64,000 nt of DNA from Tabrizicola aquatica (GTDB taxonomy: Bacteria; Pseudomonadota; Alphaproteobacteria; Rhodobacterales; Rhodobacteraceae). This document shows positions 9,173 through 20,804 of this stretch, in pieces. A model generated the notes under the pieces. It was given only the letters and a program-made list of their open reading frames with translations, searched no databases and was not told where the DNA came from. Position 1 is the stretch's first letter; each line of letters begins with the position of its first letter. A program made the translations under genes and the position numbers. The stretch is from the NCBI RefSeq assembly GCF_002900975.1, contig NZ_PJON01000002.1:310001-374000 (forward strand), in the 5' to 3' direction.

Positions 9173-10670
9173 CGGGTTCCGGGAAATGCGGGACAAGCCA
9201 CAGCTCGACCCGGCGGTTCAGCTGGCGGCCGATCGCGGTTTCATCGCAGGCCATGGGGAGTGCTTCACCAAAGCCATCGACCGTCGGCAGCGCCTCGGCC
9301 GGCAGGTCCGGGGCGAGGGCGGCCAGTTCCTGGGCGACACGCTGGGCGCGTTCGATGGAAAGGGCCAGATTGGCCGGCGCCGCGCCAGAGCCGTCCGAGA
9401 AGCCGGCCAGCACCATGCGTTCGTTGCGGAAGCGGCCCGAGGCGATGAGTTGGGCGAGGTCCGCCAGATTCTCACGCGAGGTGGCGTCGAGGGTGGAGGA
9501 GCCGTCCTCGAAGCGGAAGGTCAGGGACAGGCGGTCGGCGCCGTCCATCAGGTTCACCAGGCGCTTGAGGTCGGCCAGCGTGATGTCATCGCCCGCGCCC
9601 TGGATCGCGTTGATCAGGCGCAAGCCGTCGGCGGTCATCGGCTGGCGGGTGGCGGAGCGGTCGATATAGCCCGAGGCGGCGATGATCTCTTGCGCGGCGG
9701 GGGTGCGAAGGAATTCAAGGAACTCACGCGTCAGAAGGGGCAGGCGGCGCTTGGGCGTCAAAAGCAGGACGGGCAGGGCCAGGGGATAGTCCTCGGCCTT
9801 GACGGCAAGGGGCGTGGGCAGAAGCGGGAAGCCGCAGCTGTCGGTCAGCGGGATGCGGCGGGCGGGACCGATGCTGGCGCGGCCGATGATCGCCAGCGCC
9901 CAGGGGTCACGGGCAACGGCCGCGGCAAGGGCCTGCTGGTCGGGATGCAGAACCGCCTCGGCCGCGGGGGTACCGACCCGGGCGGACAGGGCGCGCTGCA
10001 TGTCGGTGTCGGGGTCCAGCGCGTGCAGGATGACGGGCATGTCTGGCCCGCCGATCTGCGCCCAGTTCGTGACCTCTCCTGCCAGAATCTGGGCGAGGCT
10101 GCTGGTCGAGATCTCGGGCGTGGGGTTGTCGGGGGCGACGATGGCGGCAAGGGCATCCAGCGCAAGGGCGTGGCTGACGAAGTCATCCTCGGGCAGGTAG
10201 GACAGCTTCAGATCTGCGGCCCCGGCCTGCAACGCGGCAGTCGCAAGGTCGGGCGCGAGGGGCTGGAAGCTGATGTCGGCCAGTTCCTGCTGCGTTTCGG
10301 GGTCGAGAAGCGCGGCGGCATAGCCCCCATCCGAGCGGTCCTGATAGATCAGCCCGCGCTTTTCGGCGAAGCTGCGGAAAAGCGGCGACAGCATGTCGGC
10401 GCCGACATCCCCGGCCCCGGTGATGCGGATCACGGCGCGGGGGGCGACAAGGTCGGGGCAGGCCGGACCCTCGCAGATCACGCCCTGACCATCGACGGTC
10501 AGCAGGCCATATGACGTCTGGATGCGGTAGAATTCGCCGTCATAGCCCTGCAACGCGCCGGAAAGGACGATCCCGCCCTCACGCGCGATAAGCGTGACGT
10601 CCTGTGCCAGCGCCGGACCGGACGTGATGCACGCAACCAGAACCGCCGCAACCCGCGCTGCGAAACCCAT
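9156..10670 (-). CDS. Phosphate-binding-protein-like / OmpA fusion protein
   Basis: The 504-residue exported protein (signal peptide ending GPALAQD) has three parts. A short N-terminal segment contains a cysteine pair. A type 2 periplasmic-binding domain of the PstS kind spans about residues 80-330, with RITGAGDVGADMLSPLF, LAQILAGEVTNWAQIGG and LTREFLEFLRTPAAQEII. A C-terminal OmpA/Pal-like peptidoglycan-binding domain spans about 370-495 (GFSDGSGAAPANLALSIERA, ending GRQLNRRVELWLV). The combination suggests a cell-wall-anchored solute or anion sensor in the periplasm. It lies between an exported unknown protein and a methyltransferase in one operon. Confidence 0.8.
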   Translation of the reverse strand: MGFAARVAAVLVACITSGPALAQDVTLIAREGGIVLSGALQGYDGEFYRIQTSYGLLTVDGQGVICEGPACPDLVAPRAVIRITGAGDVGADMLSPLFRSFAEKRGLIYQDRSDGGYAAALLDPETQQELADISFQPLAPDLATAALQAGAADLKLSYLPEDDFVSHALALDALAAIVAPDNPTPEISTSSLAQILAGEVTNWAQIGGPDMPVILHALDPDTDMQRALSARVGTPAAEAVLHPDQQALAAAVARDPWALAIIGRASIGPARRIPLTDSCGFPLLPTPLAVKAEDYPLALPVLLLTPKRRLPLLTREFLEFLRTPAAQEIIAASGYIDRSATRQPMTADGLRLINAIQGAGDDITLADLKRLVNLMDGADRLSLTFRFEDGSSTLDATSRENLADLAQLIASGRFRNERMVLAGFSDGSGAAPANLALSIERAQRVAQELAALAPDLPAEALPTVDGFGEALPMACDETAIGRQLNRRVELWLVPHFPEPDAPSP

Positions 10671-10688
10671 GAAATGCCTGTCCGGCCC

Positions 10689-11582
10689 TTAATTCGGAGT
10701 GGCGAGTTTCAGGTCAGGCGCAAGATTCTTCAACACCAGAATGTCGCCCGAGGTGCCACAAAGCGGAACTGCGACCGGATAGTCGCGCACCTCGACCCGG
10801 CCCGAGTGCAGGGCGAGGATCTGGGTGTTCAGCGTCCGGCCGCAGGTTTCCGGGTCGATGCGCAATTCGACCGTCAGCGAGACGTCAGTGGCGGCGGCGG
10901 GATAGGTATAAACCTCGGCCAAGAGGGGATCGGTGACCGAGGCGGTGCCCAGCGAGACGATCTTTTGGCCCAGCGGGTCGGCGGGCTGGCCGGCGCTGCC
11001 GACGAACAGGCGGTCGCCCTCGGCCACGCGGAGGTCAAAGAGGGCAGGGCTGTCCCATTGCAGGGCAAAACGGCGCAGGCCGCCAAGATCAGTGACCGGC
11101 ACCTCGCCCAGAACGATGGCAGAGCCTTCAAGGTAGACCGCGACCAGCGCAGTCTGTTGCAGGGCTGGAAACTGGATATGCAGCGTGCCCTCGGCCCCGG
11201 TGCGGGCGGTGAAGGACAAGCCGGCGTGACGGATCACCACCCGCTCGGCCCGGTTGCAGGGGGCGGTGAGCGACAGGCCGATCATTGCGCCGGGCAGGGC
11301 TGTCAGGCCGAGGCTGGCAGGGCAATCGGCGGCGGGCGCGGTGTCGGCCGAGACGGACGTGATCCGGCTGAGGTCCGTGGCCTGGTCCACCAGGCCGCTG
11401 CGAAGCGAGGCGGATTTCGGGACCGAGACGGCCATCGTGGATTGCGGCGCGACCGTGTCCTTCGACGCTGTTGCGATCAGGGCGGCAGGGTCGGCTGGGC
11501 GAACGGCCTGGGCCAGATGGCCGGCCGCCAAGGCGACCGCAAGCGCAGCCGAAGCGCGCACCAAGGACCAACGAAACGCCAC
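10689..11582 (-). CDS. Exported protein of unknown function upstream of the OmpA fusion
   Basis: I do not recognise this 297-residue protein. It starts with a signal sequence or membrane anchor (FRWSLVRASAALAVALAAGH) and the rest looks periplasmic and beta-rich, with cysteines that could form disulfides (APAADCPASL, LTAPCNRAE, DPETCGRTL, AVPLCGTSG). I placed the start at the GTG at 11582, preceded by a good GGGGGTGGG; upstream TTG and GTG codons would add up to 16 residues. The stop is 18 bases before the OmpA-fusion ATG, so the two are probably co-transcribed and may act together in the periplasm. It lies downstream of secA on the same strand, separated by 123 bases. Confidence 0.7.
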   Translation of the reverse strand: MAFRWSLVRASAALAVALAAGHLAQAVRPADPAALIATASKDTVAPQSTMAVSVPKSASLRSGLVDQATDLSRITSVSADTAPAADCPASLGLTALPGAMIGLSLTAPCNRAERVVIRHAGLSFTARTGAEGTLHIQFPALQQTALVAVYLEGSAIVLGEVPVTDLGGLRRFALQWDSPALFDLRVAEGDRLFVGSAGQPADPLGQKIVSLGTASVTDPLLAEVYTYPAAATDVSLTVELRIDPETCGRTLNTQILALHSGRVEVRDYPVAVPLCGTSGDILVLKNLAPDLKLATPN

Positions 11583-11705
11583 CGAACCCACCCCCAAACT
11601 CGAATCGCAGAACTTGAGATTAGTCACCAATACTGGCGAGTCGGTGGCAATTCTGCGGAATGTTTCCCAAAACTCCGCGGAATTAAGACAAGATTGCCCG
11701 ACCGG

Positions 11706-14423
<2,718 letters not shown>

Positions 14424-14545
14424 GTTTTCTCCCAGGGGGCGACGATTGACAGCATCGTGTGGGCTGAGAGACTTGCCCGACCACTCTCCCTTCCATAGAA
14501 GGGCCAGGGAAGAGAGGCCGTGCCCCCGTTCCACGCGACTGTCGC

Positions 14546-14574
14546 GATGTAAGGGGAAGGGCGGTCATAGTCAA
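14546..14574 (-). promoter_or_regulatory. Predicted secA promoter
   Basis: Reading the minus strand, TTGACT (14574-14569) and TACATC (14551-14546) are separated by 17 bases. This is a good housekeeping-type -35 and a weaker -10. It would leave a leader of about 115 bases containing an imperfect hairpin (CTCTC-TTCC paired with GGAA-GG-GAGAG). Confidence 0.5.
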
Positions 14575-14613
14575 CGTGGCAGGGCAAATCGCCCCGATCA
14601 TGAGGTGGTGAGC

Positions 14614-15450
14614 ATGCTGAAACGTGCGGGAATTCTGACCAGCCTGGTGCTGGCGCTGGCGGGTCCGGCCCAGGCCGAGGGCGAGACGGCCGAGACGGTG
14701 GTGGCGACGGTGAACGGCACGGCGATCACGCTGGGCCACATGATCGCGCTGCGGGAAAGCCTGCCGGAACAGTACCAGACCCTGCCGGATGACGTGCTGT
14801 TCAAGGGCATCCTGGACCAGCTGGTTCAGCAGGAAACGCTGAAGCAGGCGACCACCGACCTGTCCACCCGCGACACGGCCACGCTTGAAAACGAGCAGCG
14901 CGGCTATGTCTCGGGCGTGGCGATCCAGCGGATCGTCGAGGTCGCCGTGACGGATGAGGCGCTGCAGGCCGCCTATGACGCGCGGTTCAAGGATGCCGCA
15001 CCGCAGACCGAATACAACGCGGCCCATATCCTTGTCGACACGATCGAGGAAGCGACGGCACTGAAGGCCGAACTGGCCGCCGGCGCCGATTTTGCCGAAC
15101 TGGCGAAGGAACATTCCACCGACACCGGGTCCGGTGCGGCCGGCGGTGATCTGGGCTGGTTCGGGCTGGGCGCGATGGTCAAGCCGTTCGAGGACGCCGT
15201 CATCGCCGCCAAGCCGGGCGAGGTGACCGAGCCGGTTCTGTCCGACTTCGGCTATCACCTGATCCTGGTCAAGGAAACCCGCGTGGCCGAGCAGCCGACG
15301 CTGGAGATGATGCGCGACGAGTTGGCGGCCGAGGTCGAGAATGCGGCCATTGCCGCCAAGATTGACGAACTGACGAAATCCGCCACGATCACCCGCGAGG
15401 GCGAGGGTCTGGACCCGGCGCTGCTGAAGAACTCGACGCTGATCGACTGA
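14614..15450 (+). CDS. Periplasmic parvulin-type peptidyl-prolyl isomerase
   Basis: The 278-residue protein has a signal peptide (LTSLVLALAGPAQAEGE), a SurA/PrsA-like N-terminal helical region with VNGTAITLGHM, and a parvulin domain at about residues 130-225. Its hallmarks are AAHILVDTIEEA, GGDLGWFGLGAMVKPFEDA and FGYHLILVKETR. It would isomerise prolyl bonds in exported and outer-membrane proteins. GAGGTGGTG precedes the ATG. It lies 21 bases before argJ and is divergent from secA, whose substrates it may help to fold after export. Confidence 0.88.
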   Translation: MLKRAGILTSLVLALAGPAQAEGETAETVVATVNGTAITLGHMIALRESLPEQYQTLPDDVLFKGILDQLVQQETLKQATTDLSTRDTATLENEQRGYVSGVAIQRIVEVAVTDEALQAAYDARFKDAAPQTEYNAAHILVDTIEEATALKAELAAGADFAELAKEHSTDTGSGAAGGDLGWFGLGAMVKPFEDAVIAAKPGEVTEPVLSDFGYHLILVKETRVAEQPTLEMMRDELAAEVENAAIAAKIDELTKSATITREGEGLDPALLKNSTLID

Positions 15451-15471
15451 TTTCGGACCCGGGGGGCTAAG

Positions 15472-16851
15472 ATGGCGAAGACCGACTGGAAGGCCGAGGC
15501 GAAGGCACTGAAGAAGAAGGTGCGCAAGCTGAAGGACACGCTGACCGCTGCCGCCGGCCCGGTGGCCGAGGCGGTGGGCGATGCCGTGGGCGACGTGGTC
15601 GCGGCGGCGAAGAAGGCGATGAAGCCGGTTTCGCCGCTGGCGCCGGCCAGTTTTCCGGTCCTGCCCGCGATCAAAGGCGCCGAGTTCGCGGCGGTCGAGG
15701 CCGGGGTGCGCTATCAGAACCGCAAGGACGTGATGCTGGTCCGGCTGGCGCCGGGAACGGTGATGGCGGGGGCGTTCACCCGGTCGTCGACGCGGTCGGG
15801 CTGCGTGCGCGACTGTCAGGCGAAGCTGGCGACGAAGGTTCCGGCGGGGGCCGGGGCGGCGATCATCGTGAACTCGGGCAATTCCAACGCCTTTACCGGC
15901 AAGGTTGGGGACGAGGCTGTGGCAGCCGTCACCAGCGCGGTGGCCGAGGCACTGGGGGTTCCGGCAAGCCGGGTGTTCTCCTCCTCGACCGGAGTGATTG
16001 GCGAGCCGCTGCCCTATGAGCGGATCACGGCGAAGGTCCCCGACCTGGCGGCCGCGCTGACCGAGGATGCGGTCGAGATGGCCGCGCAGGCGATCATGAC
16101 GACTGACACCTTTCCCAAGGGTGCGGCCGCGACCGTGCAGGGCGAGGGCGGGGTGATCCATATCAGCGGGATCGCCAAGGGCTCGGGCATGATCGCGCCG
16201 GATATGGCGACGATGTTGGTCTACATCTTTACCGACGCCAAGATCAGCCAGACCGCCTTGCAGAAGATGGTTTCGCGCGCAGTGGGGCCGACCTTCAACT
16301 CGATCACCGTGGACAGCGATACCTCGACCTCGGACACGCTGCTGGTCGCGGCGACCGGGCAGTCCGACGCGGCCGAGGTGAAGGGCGCGGTGGCCAAGGC
16401 CTTTGAGGTGGCGCTGCAGGGCGTGATGCGCGACCTGGCGCTGCAAGTGGTGCGCGATGGTGAGGGTGCGACAAAGCTGGTGGAGGTCCGGGTGACGGGT
16501 GCCGCCAGCGACGAGGATGCGGCGAAGGTGGCGTTCAGCATTGCGAACTCGCCGCTGGTCAAGACCGCTGTCGCTGGGCAGGATCCGAACTGGGGCCGGA
16601 TCGTCGCAGCGGTGGGCAAATCCGGGGCGCAGGCGGACCGGGATCGGTTGACGATCCGGTTTGGCGACATCCTGGTCGCGCAGAACGGCTGGCGGAACCC
16701 GGATTACCAGGAAGAGCTGGGCGCGACCTACATGCAGGGGCAGGAACTGCTGTTTCATGTCGACCTGGGCCTGGGCAGCGCCAAGCGCAGCGTCTGGACC
16801 TGCGACCTGACCTCGCGCTACATCGAAATCAACGCCGATTACCGATCGTGA
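15472..16851 (+). CDS. argJ: Bifunctional ornithine acetyltransferase / N-acetylglutamate synthase ArgJ
   Basis: ArgJ recycles acetyl groups from N-acetylornithine to glutamate in arginine synthesis, and bifunctional forms also use acetyl-CoA. The signature KGSGMIAPDMATML contains the autocleavage and nucleophile threonine (Thr247 here), with VNSGNSNAFTG and NWGRIVAAVGKSG also typical. At 459 residues it is about 50 longer than usual. Residues 1-49 are a Lys/Ala-rich, partly amphipathic extension, followed by the normal start SPLAPASFP. A second ATG at 15619 would give a standard 410-residue protein. Third-position GC bias across the extension argues that it is really coding. Confidence 0.93.
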   Translation: MAKTDWKAEAKALKKKVRKLKDTLTAAAGPVAEAVGDAVGDVVAAAKKAMKPVSPLAPASFPVLPAIKGAEFAAVEAGVRYQNRKDVMLVRLAPGTVMAGAFTRSSTRSGCVRDCQAKLATKVPAGAGAAIIVNSGNSNAFTGKVGDEAVAAVTSAVAEALGVPASRVFSSSTGVIGEPLPYERITAKVPDLAAALTEDAVEMAAQAIMTTDTFPKGAAATVQGEGGVIHISGIAKGSGMIAPDMATMLVYIFTDAKISQTALQKMVSRAVGPTFNSITVDSDTSTSDTLLVAATGQSDAAEVKGAVAKAFEVALQGVMRDLALQVVRDGEGATKLVEVRVTGAASDEDAAKVAFSIANSPLVKTAVAGQDPNWGRIVAAVGKSGAQADRDRLTIRFGDILVAQNGWRNPDYQEELGATYMQGQELLFHVDLGLGSAKRSVWTCDLTSRYIEINADYRS

Positions 16852-17246
16852 GGACGCTGCTGGTTTCGGCCGTCGCACTGATCGACGCGGACGGCCGTGT
16901 GCTTCTGGCCCAGCGGCCCGAGGGCAAGTCGCTGGCCGGGCTTTGGGAGTTTCCGGGCGGCAAGGTAGAGCCGGGCGAGACGCCCGAGGTTGCGCTGATC
17001 CGCGAGTTGAAGGAAGAGCTGGACATCGACACCTGGACCAGTTGCCTCGCGCCGCTGACCTTTGCCAGCCATACCTATGAGGATTTCCACCTGCTGATGC
17101 CGCTGTTCGCCTGCCGGCGCTGGCAGGGCACGGTGCGTGCGACCGAGGGCCAGCAGCTCGCCTGGGTCAAGCCCAACGCGCTGCGCGACTATCCGATGCC
17201 GCCGGCGGACCTGCCGCTGATCCCGATTCTGCGCGACTGGCTATAA
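16848..17246 (+). CDS. mutT: 8-oxo-dGTP diphosphatase MutT (Nudix)
   Basis: The 132-residue protein cleans oxidised guanine nucleotides from the pool. The Nudix box reads GGKVEPGETPEVALIREL then KEELDI, keeping the G-x5-E-x7-RE-x2-EE pattern with Asp in place of the usual final Gly. The GTG start overlaps the argJ stop (GTGA), so translation is coupled. MutT is favoured over other Nudix enzymes because of its length and its position after argJ, where relatives carry mutT. The C-terminal IPILRDWL matches the usual short end. Confidence 0.85.
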   Translation: MRTLLVSAVALIDADGRVLLAQRPEGKSLAGLWEFPGGKVEPGETPEVALIRELKEELDIDTWTSCLAPLTFASHTYEDFHLLMPLFACRRWQGTVRATEGQQLAWVKPNALRDYPMPPADLPLIPILRDWL

Positions 17247-17334
17247 ATTTAACTGAAATTTGCGTGACATGATCTTGGCAATCGGGTTTGCTTGCACAAC
17301 CTTGTGGTGAACAGCAGCGATTCCGGGCAATCAG

Positions 17335-17475
17335 ATGTTACGAACGATCAGGATAGGCAGCAGTATTCAGGTGCAGGGCATCATGGTCTACAGCCTGGCT
17401 GATGGGCGGATCACCGTCCGTGTGGATGGCAAGATGTTCACCGGCTATCCGATCCCGGTCGTCCGCGCCGCTTGA
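17335..17475 (+). CDS. 46-residue conserved-looking small protein
   Basis: An ATG at 17335 opens a 46-codon frame beginning MLRTIRIGSSIQVQGIMVY and ending PVVRAA, with the stop at 17473-17475. The product would be basic and beta-rich (SIQVQGIMV, RITVRVDGKMFTGYPIPVV), like a small barrel or a minimal OB/SH3-like strand set. The stop is eight bases before a bidirectional terminator shared with infB, which supports a real transcript ending here. The ribosome site is poor (GGGCAA). It follows mutT by 88 bases. I do not know its function; I recall similar small proteins next to infB in relatives but cannot verify it. Confidence 0.6.
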   Translation: MLRTIRIGSSIQVQGIMVYSLADGRITVRVDGKMFTGYPIPVVRAA

Positions 17476-17483
17476 CGACATGA

Positions 17484-17510
17484 AAAAGCCGGGCACCAGG
17501 CCCGGCTTTT
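17484..17510. terminator. Bidirectional intrinsic terminator between the small gene and infB
   Basis: An 11-bp stem (aaaagccgggc / gcccggctttt) with loop accag gives T-rich tails on both strands. It can end the plus-strand small gene and the minus-strand rimP-nusA-ylxR-infB operon. Confidence 0.85.
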
Positions 17511-17529
17511 GCGTTTCTTCGCGGAGGGA

Positions 17530-20118
17530 TCAGTCCAGCGTGCGCTGGACTTCCTCACGCTCGAAGATCTCGATGACATCGTTCTGACGGATGTCCTCAT
17601 AGTTTTCGAAGGCCATACCGCATTCCTGGCCCGAGATGACTTCCTTCACCTCGTCCTTGAAGCGCTTCAGCGTCTTGAGCGTGCCTTCGTGGATCACCAC
17701 GTTGTCGCGCAGCAGGCGAACGCCAGCCGAACGGCGCGCCACGCCTTCGGTGACCAGGCAGCCAGCGACCTTGCCCACGTTCGAGACCTTGAACACCTCA
17801 AGGATGCGGGCATAGCCGATGAAATGCTCACGCACTTCGGCTTTCAGCAGGCCAGAGGCGGCCGCCTTGATGTCGTCCACCAGGTCATAGATGATCGAGT
17901 AGTAGCGCAATTCGACCCCCTTCTGGGTCGCCGAGGCGCGGGCGGTGGCGTTGGCACGGACGTTGAAGCCGATGATCGGGGCCTTGGACGCCTCGGCCAG
18001 GGCCACGTCGGTATCGGTGATCGCACCGACGCCCGAATGCAGCACGCGAACGCGAACCTCGTCGTTGCCGATCTTTTCCATCGCCTGGACGATCGCCTCG
18101 GCCGAGCCTTGAACGTCGGCCTTGATCAGGATCGGCAGTTCCGCAACGGACTGGTCGGCCTTGGCCTTGGCCATCAGCTGTTCCAGCGTGGTCGCGGCAC
18201 CGGCTGCGGCGCGCTTGTCCTTGGCGGTCTTGATCCGGTAATCCGCGATCTCGCGCGCCTGGGCTTCGGTTTCGACGACGTTCAGCGTGTCACCAGCCGA
18301 CGGCGTGCCGGACAGGCCCAGAACCTCGACCGGGACCGAGGGGCCGGCTTCCGCCACCGTCTCGCCCTTGTCGTTGATCAGGGCGCGGACCTTGCCCCAC
18401 TGCTCGCCGACGACGAAGATGTCGCCCTTGCGCAGCGTCCCGTTCTGCACCAGCACCGTCGCGACCGGACCCCGGCCCACGTCAAGCTTGGCTTCGATCA
18501 CGGCGCCCGAGGCGGCGCGGTCCGGGTTGGCCCGCAGCTCCAGAACCTCGGCCTGCAGCGAGATGGCTTCCAGCAGGTCGTCGAGACCCAGGCCGGTCTT
18601 GGCCGAGACTTCCACGTCCTGAACGTCGCCCGACATGGCTTCCACGACAATCTCGTGCTGGAGAAGGTCGGTACGCACCTTGGTCGGGTTCGCCTCGTGC
18701 TTGTCGATCTTGTTGATCGCCACGATCATCGGGACCTTGGCGGCCTTGGCGTGGTTGATCGCCTCGACCGTCTGCGGCATCACGGCGTCATCGGCCGCGA
18801 CCACCAGGATCACGATGTCCGTCACCTGGGCCCCGCGCGAGCGCATGGAGGTGAAGGCCGCGTGGCCGGGCGTGTCAAGGAAGGTGACCAGCTGGCCGTT
18901 CGGCGTCTTCACCTGATAGGCGCCGATGTGCTGGGTGATCCCGCCAGCCTCGCCCGAGACGACGTTGGCCTTGCGGATCGCGTCCAGAAGCGAGGTCTTG
19001 CCGTGGTCGACGTGGCCCATGATCGTGACGATCGGCGGGCGCGACTTCAGGTCGTCGTCCTTGTCCTTGACGGTGTCGATGACCTGCTCCACGTCTGCGT
19101 CCGAGACGCGCACGGCCTTGTGGCCGAATTCCTCGATCACCAGTTCGGCGGTATCGGCGTCGATGGACTGGTTCATCGTGACCATCATGCCCATCTTCAT
19201 CAGCGCCTTGACCACGTCGGCGGCGCGTTCGGCCATCCGGTTGGCAAGTTCGCTGACCACGATGGTTTCCGGCAGCTGCACGTCGCGCACCTGCTTTTCA
19301 GCCTTCTGGCCCAGACCCAGCGCCTTGGCGCGGGCCTTTTCCTGCTTGCGCTTCATCGCGGCAAGGCTGCGCTGACGCCCGCCTTCACCGGCCAGCGCGT
19401 CGCTGAGCGTCAGTTTGCCAGAGCGGCGGCCATCGTCGCCCGTGGTGCGCTTGGCACCGCGGTCGTTGCGGTCGTCCTTTTCGCGGTCGGTCTTGCGGGG
19501 TGTCGGCAGGCCAGGCTTGGCCGAGGCCGGGCCGCGGGCGTCTTCGGTCGATGCCGGAGCAGCGGGGGCCGCGCGGTCGGCGGGCTTTGCAGCAGCAGCC
19601 GGCGGCGGCAGGGTCGAGCGCGACCGCGTGCCCAGCACATCGGCGCGGCGGGCTTCGGCCGCGGCCACCTTGGCGGCAGCTTCGGCCTTGGCGGCGCGTT
19701 CCTCTTCCTCGGCCTTCAGGCGGAGGGCTTCGGCACGTTCGCGATCCTCGCGCTCTTTCGCCTCGATCTCTTCGCGGCGACGGGCGCGCTCTTCCTCGCG
19801 CTGGCGGTCTTCTTCGGCCCGGCGGACGGCATCCTCGGCCTCGCGCGCCTTGGCGGCACGCAGGGCAGCGAGACGACGCTCCATCTCGGCATCAGAGATC
19901 CCGGCGGGACGTTTCGATGGATCGCCAAGGTTCGTCGCAGCCGAAGACCCGCCAGCGCCGGGCGCCCCCGGTTTTACCGGAGTGGGCACCACAACGCGCT
20001 TGCGTTTGGTTTCGACCACGACGCTCTTGGTCCGGCCGTGGCTGAAGCTTTGCTTCACCTGTCCGGAACGGGGGGCGCCCCCAAGGCCAAGAGGTTTCTT
20101 GCCGTCAGTATCGCTCAT
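17530..20118 (-). CDS. infB: Translation initiation factor IF-2
   Basis: IF-2 is the GTPase that places initiator fMet-tRNA on the 30S subunit and promotes subunit joining. The 862-residue protein has a long charged N-terminal region (about residues 1-350) with Arg/Glu-rich coiled-coil repeats. The G domain has [30 protein letters not shown] and [10 protein letters not shown]. Domains II-IV end with the C-terminal fMet-binding region. It is the last gene of the rimP-nusA-ylxR-infB operon, starts five bases after ylxR, and ends at a bidirectional terminator. Confidence 0.97.
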   Translation of the reverse strand: MSDTDGKKPLGLGGAPRSGQVKQSFSHGRTKSVVVETKRKRVVVPTPVKPGAPGAGGSSAATNLGDPSKRPAGISDAEMERRLAALRAAKAREAEDAVRRAEEDRQREEERARRREEIEAKEREDRERAEALRLKAEEEERAAKAEAAAKVAAAEARRADVLGTRSRSTLPPPAAAAKPADRAAPAAPASTEDARGPASAKPGLPTPRKTDREKDDRNDRGAKRTTGDDGRRSGKLTLSDALAGEGGRQRSLAAMKRKQEKARAKALGLGQKAEKQVRDVQLPETIVVSELANRMAERAADVVKALMKMGMMVTMNQSIDADTAELVIEEFGHKAVRVSDADVEQVIDTVKDKDDDLKSRPPIVTIMGHVDHGKTSLLDAIRKANVVSGEAGGITQHIGAYQVKTPNGQLVTFLDTPGHAAFTSMRSRGAQVTDIVILVVAADDAVMPQTVEAINHAKAAKVPMIVAINKIDKHEANPTKVRTDLLQHEIVVEAMSGDVQDVEVSAKTGLGLDDLLEAISLQAEVLELRANPDRAASGAVIEAKLDVGRGPVATVLVQNGTLRKGDIFVVGEQWGKVRALINDKGETVAEAGPSVPVEVLGLSGTPSAGDTLNVVETEAQAREIADYRIKTAKDKRAAAGAATTLEQLMAKAKADQSVAELPILIKADVQGSAEAIVQAMEKIGNDEVRVRVLHSGVGAITDTDVALAEASKAPIIGFNVRANATARASATQKGVELRYYSIIYDLVDDIKAAASGLLKAEVREHFIGYARILEVFKVSNVGKVAGCLVTEGVARRSAGVRLLRDNVVIHEGTLKTLKRFKDEVKEVISGQECGMAFENYEDIRQNDVIEIFEREEVQRTLD

Positions 20119-20123
20119 GCGTC

Positions 20124-20771
20124 CTACGTATCCTTCATGGCGGTCTCGCCGCCGTCATCCCCGCCAGCCCGTGTATGCAATTGCCCACGCAGGCCAGCGA
20201 GTTTTGCCGCTTCCTCTACAACACGGGACCTGAGTCCACCAGCGGCAAGCGCGGCGTGTATCGCACGTTCGCGCCCGAATGCCAAACCGATTTCCCCAGC
20301 CGAAAGGCAGCCGATGAAGCCCTTTTCGCCATCCGGCGCGTGCAGCTTCGTCTTGCCCCGTTCCGACCCGTCACTGGCCTGGATCAGCGTCACTGCCGTT
20401 CCCTTGACCAGCCAGTCCTTCACTTTCTCATAGCCGGTGACCGCGTCACCCGCCTTGCGCGCCATCGAGAGCATTTCGATGGTCCGCTGCAGCACCAAAG
20501 CCTCGACCAGGTCGGCCAGGCCTTCGGGCACTTTGACCGGTTGCCGGGCCGCGCGAGAGAAGAGATTCTTCTTCGCCGCCTTCTCGATTTCCGCCCGGTC
20601 GGCCGAGACATAGATGCCCCGCCCCGGCAGCTTGCCCAGCACGTCGGGGACGATGTGCCCGTCGGGACCAAGGCAAAAGCGGATCAACCCCGCCTTCGGC
20701 TGGCTTTCCCCGGTCGCAATGCACTTGCGTTCCGGTTCGTCCCTGTCCTTTTCCCGGCCGCCGCGCGTCAA
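20124..20771 (-). CDS. YlxR-family RNA-binding protein fused to an L7Ae-like domain
   Basis: The 215-residue protein begins with a YlxR (DUF448) domain ([29 protein letters not shown]). An L7Ae/L30e-type RNA-binding domain follows ([32 protein letters not shown]). Such proteins sit between nusA and infB in many bacteria and are thought to act on RNA or RNase P, but their role is not settled. I favour the TTG at 20771 ([10 protein letters not shown]): GGGGA lies about seven bases upstream and the start then clears the nusA stop. An ATG at 20822 would overlap nusA by 29 bases. Confidence 0.82.
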   Translation of the reverse strand: MTRGGREKDRDEPERKCIATGESQPKAGLIRFCLGPDGHIVPDVLGKLPGRGIYVSADRAEIEKAAKKNLFSRAARQPVKVPEGLADLVEALVLQRTIEMLSMARKAGDAVTGYEKVKDWLVKGTAVTLIQASDGSERGKTKLHAPDGEKGFIGCLSAGEIGLAFGRERAIHAALAAGGLRSRVVEEAAKLAGLRGQLHTRAGGDDGGETAMKDT

Positions 20772-20780
20772 CGCGTGTCC

Positions 20781-20804
20781 CCGAGGCCTGAGATCAGGCC
20801 TCGG
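20781..20804. repeat. Inverted repeat spanning the nusA stop codon
   Basis: Two perfect 11-base arms (ccgaggcctga / tcaggcctcgg) are separated by GA and overlap the nusA stop at 20794-20796, 10 bases before the probable TTG start of ylxR. Folded in the mRNA, it could modulate coupling between the two genes. Confidence 0.6.

Noticed and set aside
14424-14534. A 37-residue N-terminal extension of SecA from an in-frame GTG at 14534
   Set aside because: It lacks SecA similarity, covers the hairpin leader, and the internal ATG has a proper ribosome site.
17509-20433. A long plus-strand open frame opposite infB and ylxR
   Set aside because: Same antisense effect; infB on the other strand has all IF-2 motifs.
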